Source: CAWCTD01 sp963798455 (GTDB lineage Bacteria > Acidobacteriota > Terriglobia > Bryobacterales > Bryobacteraceae). From it: a stretch of DNA of 64,000 nt. How positions within the stretch are numbered: the stretch's first letter is position 1; each line of letters begins with the position of its first letter. The position numbers and the translations under genes were made by a program. Shown here one piece after another: positions 35,739 through 44,986 of this stretch. The stretch spans positions 248,001-312,000 of the forward strand of contig CAWCTD010000003.1 of the NCBI GenBank assembly GCA_963798455.1, written 5' to 3'. The notes below the pieces were generated by a model. The model ran no database searches. It saw nothing but the letters and a program-made list of their open reading frames with translations, and was not told the DNA's origin.

Positions 35739-37653
35739 TGGACACCTCCGCGCCGGGGAGCAGGATCGTGAAGGTGCTGCCTTCGCCCGGCTGGCTCTCG
35801 ATCAGCAGTCTGCCCTGGTGGGCTTCCACGACGTGGCGCACAATGGTGAGCCCGACCCCCGTGCCCTTCACGCCGGCCAATCTGGCTGCTTCCCCGCGCA
35901 CGAACTTGCGCAGGATCGCCTTCTGTTCCTTCGGGTGAATGCCGTATCCTCGATCCCGCACCCGAAACGCCACACCTTCCCCAACGTGCGCCACCTCGAG
36001 CCAGATAGTCCGGCAGTCGGGAGAGTACTTCATGGCGTTCTCCAACAGGTTCCGCAGGGCACGGCCGAGAGCCTCCCGGTCCGCGCGGATGGGGGGCAAC
36101 CCAACTTCCGCCGCGAACTCTACCTCGAAGCCCTCACCAGCTACATCCAGCCGGAACTCATCCACGATTTCGCGGGCCAGCCCCGCCGCATCCAGCGGAC
36201 GCCGGTCATAGATCTGGACTCCAGCTTCTATCCGGCCGAAATCCAACAGCCCCTCCACCAGGCGGCCCAGCCTGCCCGTGGCCCGCCCCAGCATCTGATA
36301 GTAGCGGCCGCGAGTCTGTTCATCGAGGGGACGCCCGTCGGTAAACATCTCGGTCAGGTTCCGAAGCGAAGTGAGGGGCGTCCGGAACTCGTGCGAGACC
36401 GCCGCGACGAAGTCGGTCTGGAGTCGAACGAGGGCTACTTCGCGACTGAGCGCGCGCGCCGTGAAGAAGGCTCCTGCGGCGACCGTCAGCGCGACCAAAG
36501 CCAGAGCAGCCAGCAGAAGCCTTCGGCGGGCGCTGAACTCCCGGATCACCTGCTCAGGAGTGGCGCCAGCTACGGCCAGAGTCCAGGGGAGGCCGGTCGC
36601 GGAGGCCAGACGGACAGCTTGGCCGGCCGGCGGCGGGGTTTCCGGGTCCAAGAGGCGCGCCCTGACGCCCTGGATCCGGCAAATCGGCTGAAGGACGGTC
36701 AGCCAGCGGCGCTCCAGGTATTCCGGTCCCGCCACCAGGACAAGGGATTGGCCACCAGCAGGCTTCCAGACGACTGTGATGAAGCGGCCCTGACTGACAG
36801 TTGAATCCCAACCCGAAGTCGAAGGGCTTGGGCCGATCTTCTCCCAGAGCCAAACCACCGTCTCGCCCAATGCCCGTGCCGGAATGTCTCGGCCAGGATC
36901 GTCGCCGCACCACGCGGCGGCGTCTTCGAGGTGCACCTCATAGGCTGCGGGCGAAATCTGCCAGGTCCCTGCGCGCAGATCGGACAACAATGCGCAGGAT
37001 TCCCTCCGCAGGTCCGTCTCTCGCTTCAGTTCGGCCAGAAGGACGCAGTGGGCGCGTTGTGCCACCAAGTCGGCCGGCACGCCATCCAGTCTGGCGCCAC
37101 GCTCTTGCTCCAGGCGTTTGTACGCCTCAAGCGCGGCGTTGAGATTCCCGTTCTTCCTATAGTTGCGCGCCAGTCTCAGGTAGGCTCCCGCCCGGATCTG
37201 CGGGTCCCGCTCTCTCGCCAGCGGTTCCAGGATAGCGATAGCCTGCGCTGCCTTCCCCTCGGCGAATTCCAGGCGGTCGGCCTTTGCGAAGACCTCCGGC
37301 TGCGGGGCGGAAGACTCAGGCACGGAGGGGACGAACGGCAGCCGGCCTGACCGGCGCCTCACCCCGCTGGAGGTGAATTCCACGACTGCGGCGTCGGTAG
37401 CGCCATCCACCGACAGTTGCTCCAGTCGTTCCACCAAGGAGGTGAGCTCCTGCCGGAGCATCGCCACCGCCTCATCGGCGGCAGCCTCTCGCCGTTCCGC
37501 CAGGTTCTGGTACAGCAGAGCCCGGTCCTTGTCAAGCATCCGCCATCCCGACCAGAGAAGGGCCAAGGCAGGGCCCAGAGTCAACACCAGGAACGCCCCG
37601 AGAAGCACACGTGGGGACCACAGCCAGGAACGGTGGTTTCTCCTCCAGTTCAT
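35716..37653 (-). CDS. Sensor histidine kinase with periplasmic TPR (operon A)
   Basis: 645 residues. TM1 is VLLGAFLVLTLGPALALLW (~15-35). The external domain has a TPR-like region (AEGKAAQAIAILEPLARERD, GNLNAALEAYKRLEQ). TM2 is RLLLAALALVALTVAAGAFF (~385). HisKA has its His in VSHEFRTPLTSL (~420), and the HATPase has N, G1 and G2 boxes (LLENAMKYSP, RDRGYGI, VKGTGVGLTI). It signals to the regulator at 35738 and is paralogous throughout to 40203-42137. The ATG at 37653 starts just before TM1; the frame extends upstream without protein-like sequence. Confidence 0.88.
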   Translation of the reverse strand: MNWRRNHRSWLWSPRVLLGAFLVLTLGPALALLWSGWRMLDKDRALLYQNLAERREAAADEAVAMLRQELTSLVERLEQLSVDGATDAAVVEFTSSGVRRRSGRLPFVPSVPESSAPQPEVFAKADRLEFAEGKAAQAIAILEPLARERDPQIRAGAYLRLARNYRKNGNLNAALEAYKRLEQERGARLDGVPADLVAQRAHCVLLAELKRETDLRRESCALLSDLRAGTWQISPAAYEVHLEDAAAWCGDDPGRDIPARALGETVVWLWEKIGPSPSTSGWDSTVSQGRFITVVWKPAGGQSLVLVAGPEYLERRWLTVLQPICRIQGVRARLLDPETPPPAGQAVRLASATGLPWTLAVAGATPEQVIREFSARRRLLLAALALVALTVAAGAFFTARALSREVALVRLQTDFVAAVSHEFRTPLTSLRNLTEMFTDGRPLDEQTRGRYYQMLGRATGRLGRLVEGLLDFGRIEAGVQIYDRRPLDAAGLAREIVDEFRLDVAGEGFEVEFAAEVGLPPIRADREALGRALRNLLENAMKYSPDCRTIWLEVAHVGEGVAFRVRDRGYGIHPKEQKAILRKFVRGEAARLAGVKGTGVGLTIVRHVVEAHQGRLLIESQPGEGSTFTILLPGAEVSNVQGARS

Positions 37654-37670
37654 GACTTGTTGATCCCAGT

Positions 37671-37940
37671 CTACCGTCGGATTGCCCGATTTGTGCACGG
37701 ATTCGGTGCGATTTCTGTTCCTGTTGGGTCCAGTACCGAAGCGACAGCGGCCGTCGCGTCGCGGAACCAGTCGACGTGATTCTCGGGCGCGACGGGACGG
37801 AATCCGCTCGACGGATCGCACTCACCCCGGGTGGCGTAAGGCGGCGAGGTCACTACCACGTTGGCCTTCCGGCCCCGGAACAGCTTCGCCATTACGGAAG
37901 CCTCCCGGCAACCACGAGCGCCATTCGGAGCGTTCTGCAA
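37671..37940 (-). pseudogene. Fragment of an N4/N6-type DNA methylase
   Basis: Contains NVVVTSPPYATRGECDPSSG and PENHVDWFRDATAAVASVLD. SPPY is catalytic motif IV of amino-methyltransferases, and the following text matches type-II DNA modification methylases. No SAM motif or target-recognition region remains on either side, so this is a remnant, unrelated to the DUF1156 gene at the left end. Confidence 0.6.
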
Positions 37941-37983
37941 AGAAGACCCAATTCTTGGTCCTGGACAAAGAATTGGGTCTTCT
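37941..37983. terminator. Perfect 16-bp hairpin
   Basis: AGAAGACCCAATTCTT at 37941-37956 and its exact complement AAGAATTGGGTCTTCT at 37968-37983, loop of 11 bases. There is no T-run on either side, so it is not a textbook terminator. It lies between the divergent kinase operons, beside the methylase remnant. Confidence 0.5.
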
Positions 37984-38089
37984 CATATCGCGGAACGCCT
38001 GGATGGCTCCCGTGGCTAACCCGATCGTGGAAGAGTAGCCGACCACTCGTCCAGAATGTGTTCGACAAACGCGGGCGGATGGCCGGATC

Positions 38090-38200
38090 GAAGAAGCCTA
38101 CGGGCGCTGTCGGGATATTTCGTCCCCCCCGGGGCTACACCAGCATCAGGTTGGCGCCCGTACCGCCTTCGCCGAGCTTCTCGAGGATCCGGCAGCGCGA
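38090..38200 (+). repeat. Dispersed repeat A, copy 7 (plus orientation, long form)
   Basis: GGATCGAAGAAGCCTACGGG, CGCTGTCGGGATATTTCGTC, then GGGGCTACACCAGCATCAGG and CGCCTTCGCCGAGCTTCT. The long 3' part is shared with the copy at 49494. Confidence 0.75.
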
Positions 38201-38447
38201 GACAGTGCCGCCGGTGATCGGATTACTTCAGCCTCGCGTTTTCCCGCCTAGCTTTCTTCAGGACCGACACGTCGGGTCGGCGTTCTTCCACAGGGCCAGG
38301 AAGTCCCCAGATGTGTCCGTGCCTAGACAAGGCCAACCTCAATCTGTCCTAAGAATCCGCAGTGCGCCAGAGGGAGGTCGAGGGTGGTGTTCCCCGTGGA
38401 GTGCACCCCAAAAGTGAGACACGAAGTTAAGGGGCCGAATACATTGA

Positions 38448-38837
38448 ATGGAGAGAGGTATGGATTTGGCCCGACGAGTTTACAGCCGCGACCTGAAGGT
38501 TGCTGCGATGCGAGAGATCGACACTGGGCGGACGGTCGGTGAGGTCGCCCGCCAGTTGGAACTGAGCCCGCACCTGCTGGAACGGTGGCGGGGCGAGTGG
38601 CGAGCGCGCGGTGAATCGGCCTTTCCGGGAGTAGGCCGGCGTGGAATGTCTCCCGTCTTGACGGAGTTGCAGCGGATCGCCGAGTTGGAGCGCAAGATTG
38701 GCCAACTGGCGATGGAGAACGATTTTTTAAAAAAGGCCTTGCGGCATTTCAGGGATCATCACCCACCCACCGTCGTCACTGGCGAGGTTGCTTGTTTGAA
38801 GAGATCCGGGAAGCTGGCACCCAAGGCCAAGCCGTGA
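38448..38837 (+). CDS. IS3-family transposase OrfA (copy 3)
   Basis: Identical to the OrfA at 6744-7133: N-terminal HTH, C-terminal leucine zipper and the A AAA AAG slippery site (38729-38735) before the overlap with orfB. Confidence 0.92.
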   Translation: MERGMDLARRVYSRDLKVAAMREIDTGRTVGEVARQLELSPHLLERWRGEWRARGESAFPGVGRRGMSPVLTELQRIAELERKIGQLAMENDFLKKALRHFRDHHPPTVVTGEVACLKRSGKLAPKAKP

Positions 38838-39646
38838 ATGCCCTGTGCCAGATGACCGGACTGAGCCGGGCCAGCTACTACCGCTGGCGAGTGCCACCGC
38901 AGGACTGCCCGGTGGAGATGGAGTTGCGTGACGCGATGCAAGACATCGCCCTCCAGTCCCCGGCCTATGGCTACCGCAGGATCACGGCGGAGCTCGAGCG
39001 CCGCGGCTTTGAGGCGAACCACAAGCACGTGCTGCGTCTGATGCGTGAGGATAACCTGCTGTGCCTGCGCCACAAGTCCTTTGTGGTCACGACCGATTCA
39101 CGGCATGCTCTGCCGGTCTACCCGAACCTGGCGCAAGGCATCCTCCCTGATGCGATCAACCAACTCTGGGTCGCCGACATCACCTATATCCGGCTGCGCA
39201 GGGAGTTTGTGTACTTGGCGGTGTTGCTGGATGCGTTTTCGCGGCGAGTGATCGGATGGGCCCTGGGCCGCACCTTGGAGGCCCAGTTGGCCCTTTCCGC
39301 ACTGCGGATGGCGCTGCGCCAGCGCCATCCGGGGCCAGGGCTGGTGCATCATTCCGATCGTGGCGTTCAGTATGCCTCATATGACTACACCGATCTGCTG
39401 AAAGAGCACAAGATCAGGATCAGCATGAGCCGCAAGGGGAATCCGTACGACAATGCCGCCTGCGAGTCCTTCATGAAGACGCTGAAGTACGAGGAGGTTT
39501 ACCGAACCGAGTACCGGGACTTGGCCGACGCCTACGCCTCGATCGGTGAGTTCATCGAGCGTGTCTACAACCAGCAAAGACTCCACTCGGCTCTGGGCTA
39601 TGTGCCACCGGCCGAGTTCGAGCAGAACGCGGGGGCCCGACCATGA
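38792..39646 (+). CDS. IS3-family transposase OrfB (copy 3) with complete DDE triad
   Basis: 284 residues. Catalytic residues are all present: Asp in WVADITYIRL, Asp in HHSDRGVQY, Glu in AACESFMKTL. It differs from the copy-2 protein only at the first Asp (tyrosine there). It is the likely source of transposase for all three copies, assuming copy 1 is not also intact. Confidence 0.93.
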   Translation: MFEEIREAGTQGQAVNALCQMTGLSRASYYRWRVPPQDCPVEMELRDAMQDIALQSPAYGYRRITAELERRGFEANHKHVLRLMREDNLLCLRHKSFVVTTDSRHALPVYPNLAQGILPDAINQLWVADITYIRLRREFVYLAVLLDAFSRRVIGWALGRTLEAQLALSALRMALRQRHPGPGLVHHSDRGVQYASYDYTDLLKEHKIRISMSRKGNPYDNAACESFMKTLKYEEVYRTEYRDLADAYASIGEFIERVYNQQRLHSALGYVPPAEFEQNAGARP

Positions 39647-39919
39647 GGTTGCTCGGCGACCGGATCTTCACCGGGGGGCTCCGCCCCCAGGCCCCTGGGA
39701 TTTATCGCCTTCCGGCCAAAATGGCTGCTTTCGGAGGCGGCCAAGGCCGCCCCCTGCCATTCCGGCTGCTGAGTCGGCGCTCGGGTTGCGTCCCCGCAGT
39801 GCCCTATCCTCCGCTCAGGTACTTCCAGAGTGGAAAACATCAACCCCGCCGTGCAATACTTTTCCATCGAACGGCGACTACCCCCTTAACTCGCTGTCTC
39901 ACGCCAGGGGTTCACTTCA

Positions 39920-40087
39920 CCGTGCCTGCAGTCCCAAGGACCCCTCGAGTGCGGCGGCGATCCGCGGAAATCAACAATACCGGGCATCAATACGAACGCC
40001 CAATCGGGTGCTAACAGTCTGGTGTGGATTACGGGCACTACTAAGACCGAGATCTGGGCGCTCGACAACGTCATTCCGGCGAAGTGA
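39920..40087 (+). pseudogene. C-terminal remnant of a third TPR-PD40 protein
   Basis: In-frame text GINTNAQSGANSLVWITG followed by TTKTEIWALDNVIPAK and a stop. It resembles the ends of the neighbouring PD40 proteins (TTSELWALEHLFAK; KIEVWVLENFLPG). Only ~55 residues remain, beginning at the IS right end. No matching upstream part is visible left of the IS, so the gene was already damaged or was deleted. Confidence 0.6.
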
Positions 40088-40186
40088 TGTCACCGGCACG
40101 CCGGCCCGGCACATTCGGGCGGGCGGATTGTCCGTGCGCCAGACACAATCCTGACAATCGCTGCATTCAACCCTGACCCGCGCCGG

Positions 40187-40192
40187 TATAAT
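40187..40192 (+). promoter_or_regulatory. -10 box of operon B, predicted leaderless start
   Basis: TATAAT only 10 bp before the kinase ATG at 40203, with no Shine-Dalgarno sequence between. Transcription would start about 4 bases before the ATG. A -35 box is not convincing (TTCAAC at 40166, spacing 15). Confidence 0.4.
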
Positions 40193-40202
40193 CTAGCTAC
40201 CG

Positions 40203-42137
40203 ATGCTGTTTGCCGAGTGGCTCCGCCCTCCCCGCCATGTCCTGGCGATCTTCCTCGTCATCATGCTGGTTTGCGGTGGCGCCCTGGGCTGGCTCGGCTG
40301 GCAGGTGATGGAGCAGGACCGCTTGCTCAAGAGGCAAAGGGTGCAGGAGCGCCTGGGTCTCGCCGCGGACCGTGTAGTCGCCTCGTTGGAGCGGAGCTTT
40401 TCGGAGCTAGACGACTATCTGGGCTTCCGGCCCGGCCCCGGCGTGAAAGATCCGCCGGAGGGCGTTGCGGTCATACTCGCGACACAACGCGCGGTTGACA
40501 TTTACCCCGCCGGCCGCGTGCTCTACTACCCAGCGGTTCCAGCCGGGGGCGAGCCTCCGGCTGCGACCTTTGCCGAGGGCGAGAAGCTTGAGTACCAGGG
40601 CAACGACCCGGCAAAGGCGGCCGTGTTCTTCCGAACGCTGGCCCAATCGTCCGACCCCGGGGTACGTGCGGGCGCCCTGCTGCGGCTGGGGCGGAATCTC
40701 CGGAAAGCCGGCCGCAACGAGGAAGCGCTCGAAGCCTACGCTGAACTGGCGCGGCTCAATACTGTCCGCGTCGAAGGATTGCCGGCGGAACTGATGGCCC
40801 GCGAGGCGCTGTGCAGCCTGCTGGAGGCAATGGGAAAACGCGACGAGCTACGCCAGGAGGCGTCGCTCATGTATTCGACGCTGGAGACCGGCCGCTGGAG
40901 CCTGACGCGTCCGGTCTGGGAGTTCCATCTCAAAGAGGCAGGGCGGTGGCTGGGGGCGAACCAGTTGTCCGACCAGGGGCGAGACGCGCTCGCGCTTTCG
41001 AGCGCCGCGGAGTGGATCTGCAGCCAGTGGCTTCGCGGGCAGGAATCGAAAGGCCGCCGGATTCTCAAGCTGGAAGGCAGAACCGTGCTGATCTCCTGGA
41101 CGGCCGGTGCGGGCCGTCTTTCCGCGGTGCTGGCAGGACCGGCCCACCTGGGGCTGTTCTGGAAACAAGCGCTCTATGGCCAGCCTGTACGGGGTGCCCT
41201 GGTGGATGCGGATGGGGAGGTCATGATCGGCTCCTTGGATGAGAACGCTCGTCCGGCCGTGCGGACAGCCCTGGCCACCAACCCGTCCTCCAGTCTGCAC
41301 CTAGTGAGCGCCGATTCCGGTGCCGGCCCGGCATGGTTGGCCGCGCGCCGCCGCCTGCTGCTGGCGGGTTTTGCGGTGCTGGCATCGGTGCTTCTAGCCG
41401 GCTCCTATTTCATCCTGCGTTCCATCACCCGGGAGCATGCCGTGGCCCGGCTGCAAACCGAGTTCGTGTCGGCGGTCTCACACGAGTTCCGGACTCCGCT
41501 CACCTCGCTGCGCCAACTTTCCGACATGCTTGTGAAAGGCAGGATCCCAACCGAGGAATTGCGCCAGGAATCCTATGGCATCCTGAGCCGAGAAAGCGAG
41601 CGGCTTCAGCGGCTGGTCGAGTCGCTGCTCGATTTCGGCCGCATGGAGGCGCGCGCGTTCCACTACCACCTGGAGGAGTTCGACCCCGCGGCGTTGGTCC
41701 GTGATCTGGTTGTCGAGTTCCAGGAAAAAGCTGCCGCACAGGGTTACCGCGTCGAAGTCACTGCGGGAGGAGAGTGCCCGCCCATCCGCGCGGACCGCGC
41801 GGCCTTCAGCCTGGCGCTGTGGAACCTGCTCGACAATGCCATCAAGTACTCGCCGGAATGCCGCACCGTTTGGGTCGAGGTGACCCGCGACGCCGGGCGA
41901 CTGGCGATCCGCGTTCGGGACCAGGGCATGGGGATACCAGCTGAGGAGCAAGAAGAGATCTTCAAGAAGTTCGTCCGGGGCGCCGGATCCCGGGCCTCCA
42001 ACATCAAGGGTGCCGGCATCGGACTCGCCATGGCGCGCCACATTATCGAGGCGCACAATGGGGAAATCCGGGTTGAAAGCGAACCCGGCCGGGGCAGCAC
42101 GTTTACGATCCTATTGCCGTTGGAGAAGGCGGCATGA
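40203..42137 (+). CDS. Sensor histidine kinase with periplasmic TPR (operon B)
   Basis: 644 residues. TM1 is HVLAIFLVIMLVCGGALGWL (~12-32). A periplasmic domain of ~350 residues has TPR-like helices (GNDPAKAAVFFRTLAQSS, PGVRAGALLRLGRNLRKAG, NEEALEAYAELARL). TM2 is LLLAGFAVLASVLLAGSYFI (~386). HisKA has its His in VSHEFRTPLTSLRQ (~427), and the HATPase has N, G1 and G2 boxes (LLDNAIKYSP, RDQGMGI, IKGAGIGLAM). The stop overlaps the regulator start (ATGA). Paralogue of 35716-37653. Confidence 0.9.
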   Translation: MLFAEWLRPPRHVLAIFLVIMLVCGGALGWLGWQVMEQDRLLKRQRVQERLGLAADRVVASLERSFSELDDYLGFRPGPGVKDPPEGVAVILATQRAVDIYPAGRVLYYPAVPAGGEPPAATFAEGEKLEYQGNDPAKAAVFFRTLAQSSDPGVRAGALLRLGRNLRKAGRNEEALEAYAELARLNTVRVEGLPAELMAREALCSLLEAMGKRDELRQEASLMYSTLETGRWSLTRPVWEFHLKEAGRWLGANQLSDQGRDALALSSAAEWICSQWLRGQESKGRRILKLEGRTVLISWTAGAGRLSAVLAGPAHLGLFWKQALYGQPVRGALVDADGEVMIGSLDENARPAVRTALATNPSSSLHLVSADSGAGPAWLAARRRLLLAGFAVLASVLLAGSYFILRSITREHAVARLQTEFVSAVSHEFRTPLTSLRQLSDMLVKGRIPTEELRQESYGILSRESERLQRLVESLLDFGRMEARAFHYHLEEFDPAALVRDLVVEFQEKAAAQGYRVEVTAGGECPPIRADRAAFSLALWNLLDNAIKYSPECRTVWVEVTRDAGRLAIRVRDQGMGIPAEEQEEIFKKFVRGAGSRASNIKGAGIGLAMARHIIEAHNGEIRVESEPGRGSTFTILLPLEKAA

Positions 42138-42808
42138 AGCGCATACTCGTGGTGGAAGACGATGCCGGAATCGCGTTCGCTCTGAGAGTCGACCTCAACA
42201 CTGAGGGCTACGACGTGGAGCTGGAATCCGACGGGGAACGCGCTCTCAGGCGAGCATCCAAAGAGACCTTCGATCTGATCCTGCTCGACGTCATGCTGCC
42301 AGGCAAGGATGGTTTTGAGGTCTGCCGTGAACTGCGGCGTGGCGGCTCCCGGACGCCCATCATCCTGCTGACTGCCAAGGCGCAGGAGGCCGAAAAAGTC
42401 ATGGGCCTGGAGCTGGGGGCGGACGATTACGTGACCAAACCCTTCAGCCCTCGCGAACTGCGCGCCCGGGTGAAGGCCGCGCTTCGCCGCACGGGAGAAG
42501 ACGAATCCCAGGCTGTCCGGTTTGGCGACCTGGAGGTGGATTTCGCCCGCTGTGAACTACGGCGCGCAGGGAAGCCGGTGGAGCTAACGGCCCTCGAATT
42601 CAAACTGCTCGCGGCGTTTGTACGCAACCGGGGCCGCGTCCTCAGCCGGGCCCAACTGCTGGATCTTGTCTGGGGGCACGATACGTTCGTTACGGACCGC
42701 GTGGTAGACAACCACGTTGTCACGCTGAGGAAGAAGGTCGAGCCCGAGCCGTCTCAACCCCGTTATGTTCTGAGCGTACGTGGAATGGGATACCGTTTCG
42801 ATGGTTGA
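42134..42808 (+). CDS. OmpR-family response regulator (operon B)
   Basis: 224 residues. Receiver with acidic pocket VVEDDAG, phospho-acceptor Asp in LILLDVMLPGKDG (~55), Thr in LLTAKAQE and Lys in YVTKPFSPRE. The winged-helix DNA-binding domain ends SVRGMGYRFDG. It is activated by the kinase encoded just upstream (4-bp overlap). It is the intact version of the frameshifted gene at 35063. Confidence 0.93.
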   Translation: MKRILVVEDDAGIAFALRVDLNTEGYDVELESDGERALRRASKETFDLILLDVMLPGKDGFEVCRELRRGGSRTPIILLTAKAQEAEKVMGLELGADDYVTKPFSPRELRARVKAALRRTGEDESQAVRFGDLEVDFARCELRRAGKPVELTALEFKLLAAFVRNRGRVLSRAQLLDLVWGHDTFVTDRVVDNHVVTLRKKVEPEPSQPRYVLSVRGMGYRFDG

Positions 42809-42887
42809 ACTTCATCGAATCCTGACAATTGCGCGGACAGGAGCCGGACACTGGGTCCGTAACCTGTATGTGCAGGAGGAAATCGGG

Positions 42888-44966
42888 ATGAATCGATTGA
42901 CGGTATTAGTTGTGGTCGCAATGCTGGGCGTTGCGCTGTCACTCGGCTACGCGGCGAATCAGGCCAAGGACAATCAGGCGGAGGTGGCGCTCCAGGCAGC
43001 CATCAAGAGGGAAGTTGTGGACGGCGACCTGAAGGCCGCCATTGAGCTTTACAGGAAGCTGGCGCAGAGCAGCAACCGCGCGGTGGCAGCGCAAGCGCTA
43101 CTGCGCATGGGGCAGTGTTACGAGAGGCAGGGCGACGCTGAAGCGCGCAAAGCATATGAACGCCTGGTCAAGGAGTATGGCGATCAGAAGGAGGCGGTAG
43201 TCGCTGCCCAAGCACGACTGGCGGCGCTGGGCGGCACAGGCTCCGGTGTAACCTACCGGCAGGTCTGGTCGGGTCCAAAGGTGGACGATGAAGGTATGAT
43301 TTCACCCGACGGCCGGTACATGTCGTTTGTCGATTGGAACACCGGCGACCTCGCACTCCATGATTTTGCCACGAACACCGATCGTCGTCTCACCAACAAG
43401 GGGAAATGGGGGCAATCCCGTGAGGTTGCGGCGGAGTCCGCCATTTCCAGAGATGGAAAACAGGTGGCTTACTCCTGGCGCAGCGAGAAGACGGACCGCT
43501 ACGAGGTGCGCGTTGTCAGCCTTCAATCGTCCGGTTTCCCCGAGCCGCGGCGCTTGTTCGACAGCGAAGACGTCACCTATGTCGCACCGTATGATTGGTC
43601 GTCAGACGGGAGGTGGCTGGCCGTGGCATTGCGGCGGAAAGGCACTGTTCAGCTCGGCCTCATTTCGACTCAGGACGGCTCGCTGCGTGTACTGAGATCC
43701 GCCGAAGGTGGTCCCAGGAAGATGTTCTTTTCCCCGGATGGCAAGTACTTGGGCGCCGACTTCTCCGCCGGCGGGAACCTCGATCGTGATGTGTTCGTCC
43801 TGGCCGTGGACGGCAGCGGCGAGACCAAAGCGGTCGTGAACCCAGGGCAGGACTTTATGATGGGCTGGTCGCCCGATGGGAAGCGCCTATTGTTTGCCAG
43901 TGATCGCACGGGATCCCTAGGCCTTTGGGCTGTCCCCATAGTGGATGGGAAACCGCAAGGGGTCCCCGAACTCATCAGACCGGATGTCACCCCTTGGTCT
44001 CTGGGAGTGACCTCCTCCGGCGCGCTCTATGTAGGGGCAAGACTGAGCACGGAGGACATCCGGGTAGCCTCCCTGGATTTCAACACGGGGAAAGTGCTGG
44101 CCGCGCCGGTGGGGCTGGTACAGAGCTTCATCGGCGTTAATTGGCACCCCGATTGGTCGCCCGACGGAAAGTCCCTCGCCTACGTTTCGGCACGTGACCG
44201 GATGGGCGGCAATCGCGTCCTGGCGATCCGTTCTCTCGAGACTGGTCAGGTGCGTGAACTGCGGCCTAAGCTGAGGGAGTTCTGGTATCCCCGCTGGGCA
44301 CCCGATGGCCGTTCGTTCGTGGTTCAGGGAGCCGACTCGCAGGGCCGCCAGGGCATCTACCGGATCGACGCGGAGACCGGCGAGGCTGCCCCGATTGCCA
44401 TGAGTACGCCGGAAGTCCGGTTTCAGATGCCGCAATGGTGGCCGGATGGGAAGTCGCCGGATGGGAGGAGAATCTACTACAGGGGGCAGGGGGCCCTGAT
44501 CGAGCGCGACCTAGCCTCCGGAACCGAACGGGAACTGATTCGGAGAAGCGGCCTGACAGCCCCGGGTGTCTCGCCCGACGGCCGCTATGTCGTTACAAGA
44601 AGCTCCGATCCGTCCACCAAGTCAAGCGCTGTGCTGCTGATTCCCACCGCTGGGGGCGAACCCCGGGAGTTGCTGCGCGCGGAGTCTCCGCAGCTGTTTT
44701 GGGTTTCTTTTTCATGGGTGCCGGACGGCCGGGCCGTAATTGTCAGGAAGTTCTTGTCCGAGAGTGGGGACCAGAGCGAGTATTGGCTGGTTCCGATTGG
44801 AGGTGGTCAGCCTCGCAAGCTGGACATCGACCCGCGCGCCGCGGTGGCCGCGCCCATCCGCGTGCATCCCGACGGGCGCCAAATCGCCTACGTGGCCGGC
44901 GAAGCGAAAATAGAAGTCTGGGTCTTGGAGAACTTCCTGCCCGGCGCCAAGGCGGCCAGCAAGTAG
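42888..44966 (+). CDS. Secreted TPR-PD40 propeller protein (operon B)
   Basis: 692 residues. Signal peptide RLTVLVVVAMLGVALSLGYA. TPR-like helices at ~30-110 (DGDLKAAIELYRKLAQSSNR, AVAAQALLRMGQCYERQG) resemble those in the kinase sensor domain (RTLAQSSDPGVRAGALLRLG). TolB/PD40 repeats follow (SPDGRYMSFVD, SPDGKYLGADF, SPDGKRLLFAS, SPDGKSLAYVS, APDGRSFVVQG, SPDGRRIYYRG), ending WVLENFLPGAKAASK. The ATG at 42888 follows GCAGGAGGA. It may sense extracytoplasmic state for the kinase. Confidence 0.87.
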   Translation: MNRLTVLVVVAMLGVALSLGYAANQAKDNQAEVALQAAIKREVVDGDLKAAIELYRKLAQSSNRAVAAQALLRMGQCYERQGDAEARKAYERLVKEYGDQKEAVVAAQARLAALGGTGSGVTYRQVWSGPKVDDEGMISPDGRYMSFVDWNTGDLALHDFATNTDRRLTNKGKWGQSREVAAESAISRDGKQVAYSWRSEKTDRYEVRVVSLQSSGFPEPRRLFDSEDVTYVAPYDWSSDGRWLAVALRRKGTVQLGLISTQDGSLRVLRSAEGGPRKMFFSPDGKYLGADFSAGGNLDRDVFVLAVDGSGETKAVVNPGQDFMMGWSPDGKRLLFASDRTGSLGLWAVPIVDGKPQGVPELIRPDVTPWSLGVTSSGALYVGARLSTEDIRVASLDFNTGKVLAAPVGLVQSFIGVNWHPDWSPDGKSLAYVSARDRMGGNRVLAIRSLETGQVRELRPKLREFWYPRWAPDGRSFVVQGADSQGRQGIYRIDAETGEAAPIAMSTPEVRFQMPQWWPDGKSPDGRRIYYRGQGALIERDLASGTERELIRRSGLTAPGVSPDGRYVVTRSSDPSTKSSAVLLIPTAGGEPRELLRAESPQLFWVSFSWVPDGRAVIVRKFLSESGDQSEYWLVPIGGGQPRKLDIDPRAAVAAPIRVHPDGRQIAYVAGEAKIEVWVLENFLPGAKAASK

Positions 44967-44986
44967 GCTTGGAACGGGAGGGATGA

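Larger units (their letters stand above)
38397..39919 (+). mobile_element. IS3-family element, copy 3 (apparently functional)
   Basis: 1523 bp with the same terminal repeats as copy 2, flanked by a 3-bp duplication CCG (38394-38396 and 39920-39922). It lies between the two divergent kinase operons. Immediately to its right is the tail of a PD40 protein gene. Confidence 0.95.
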
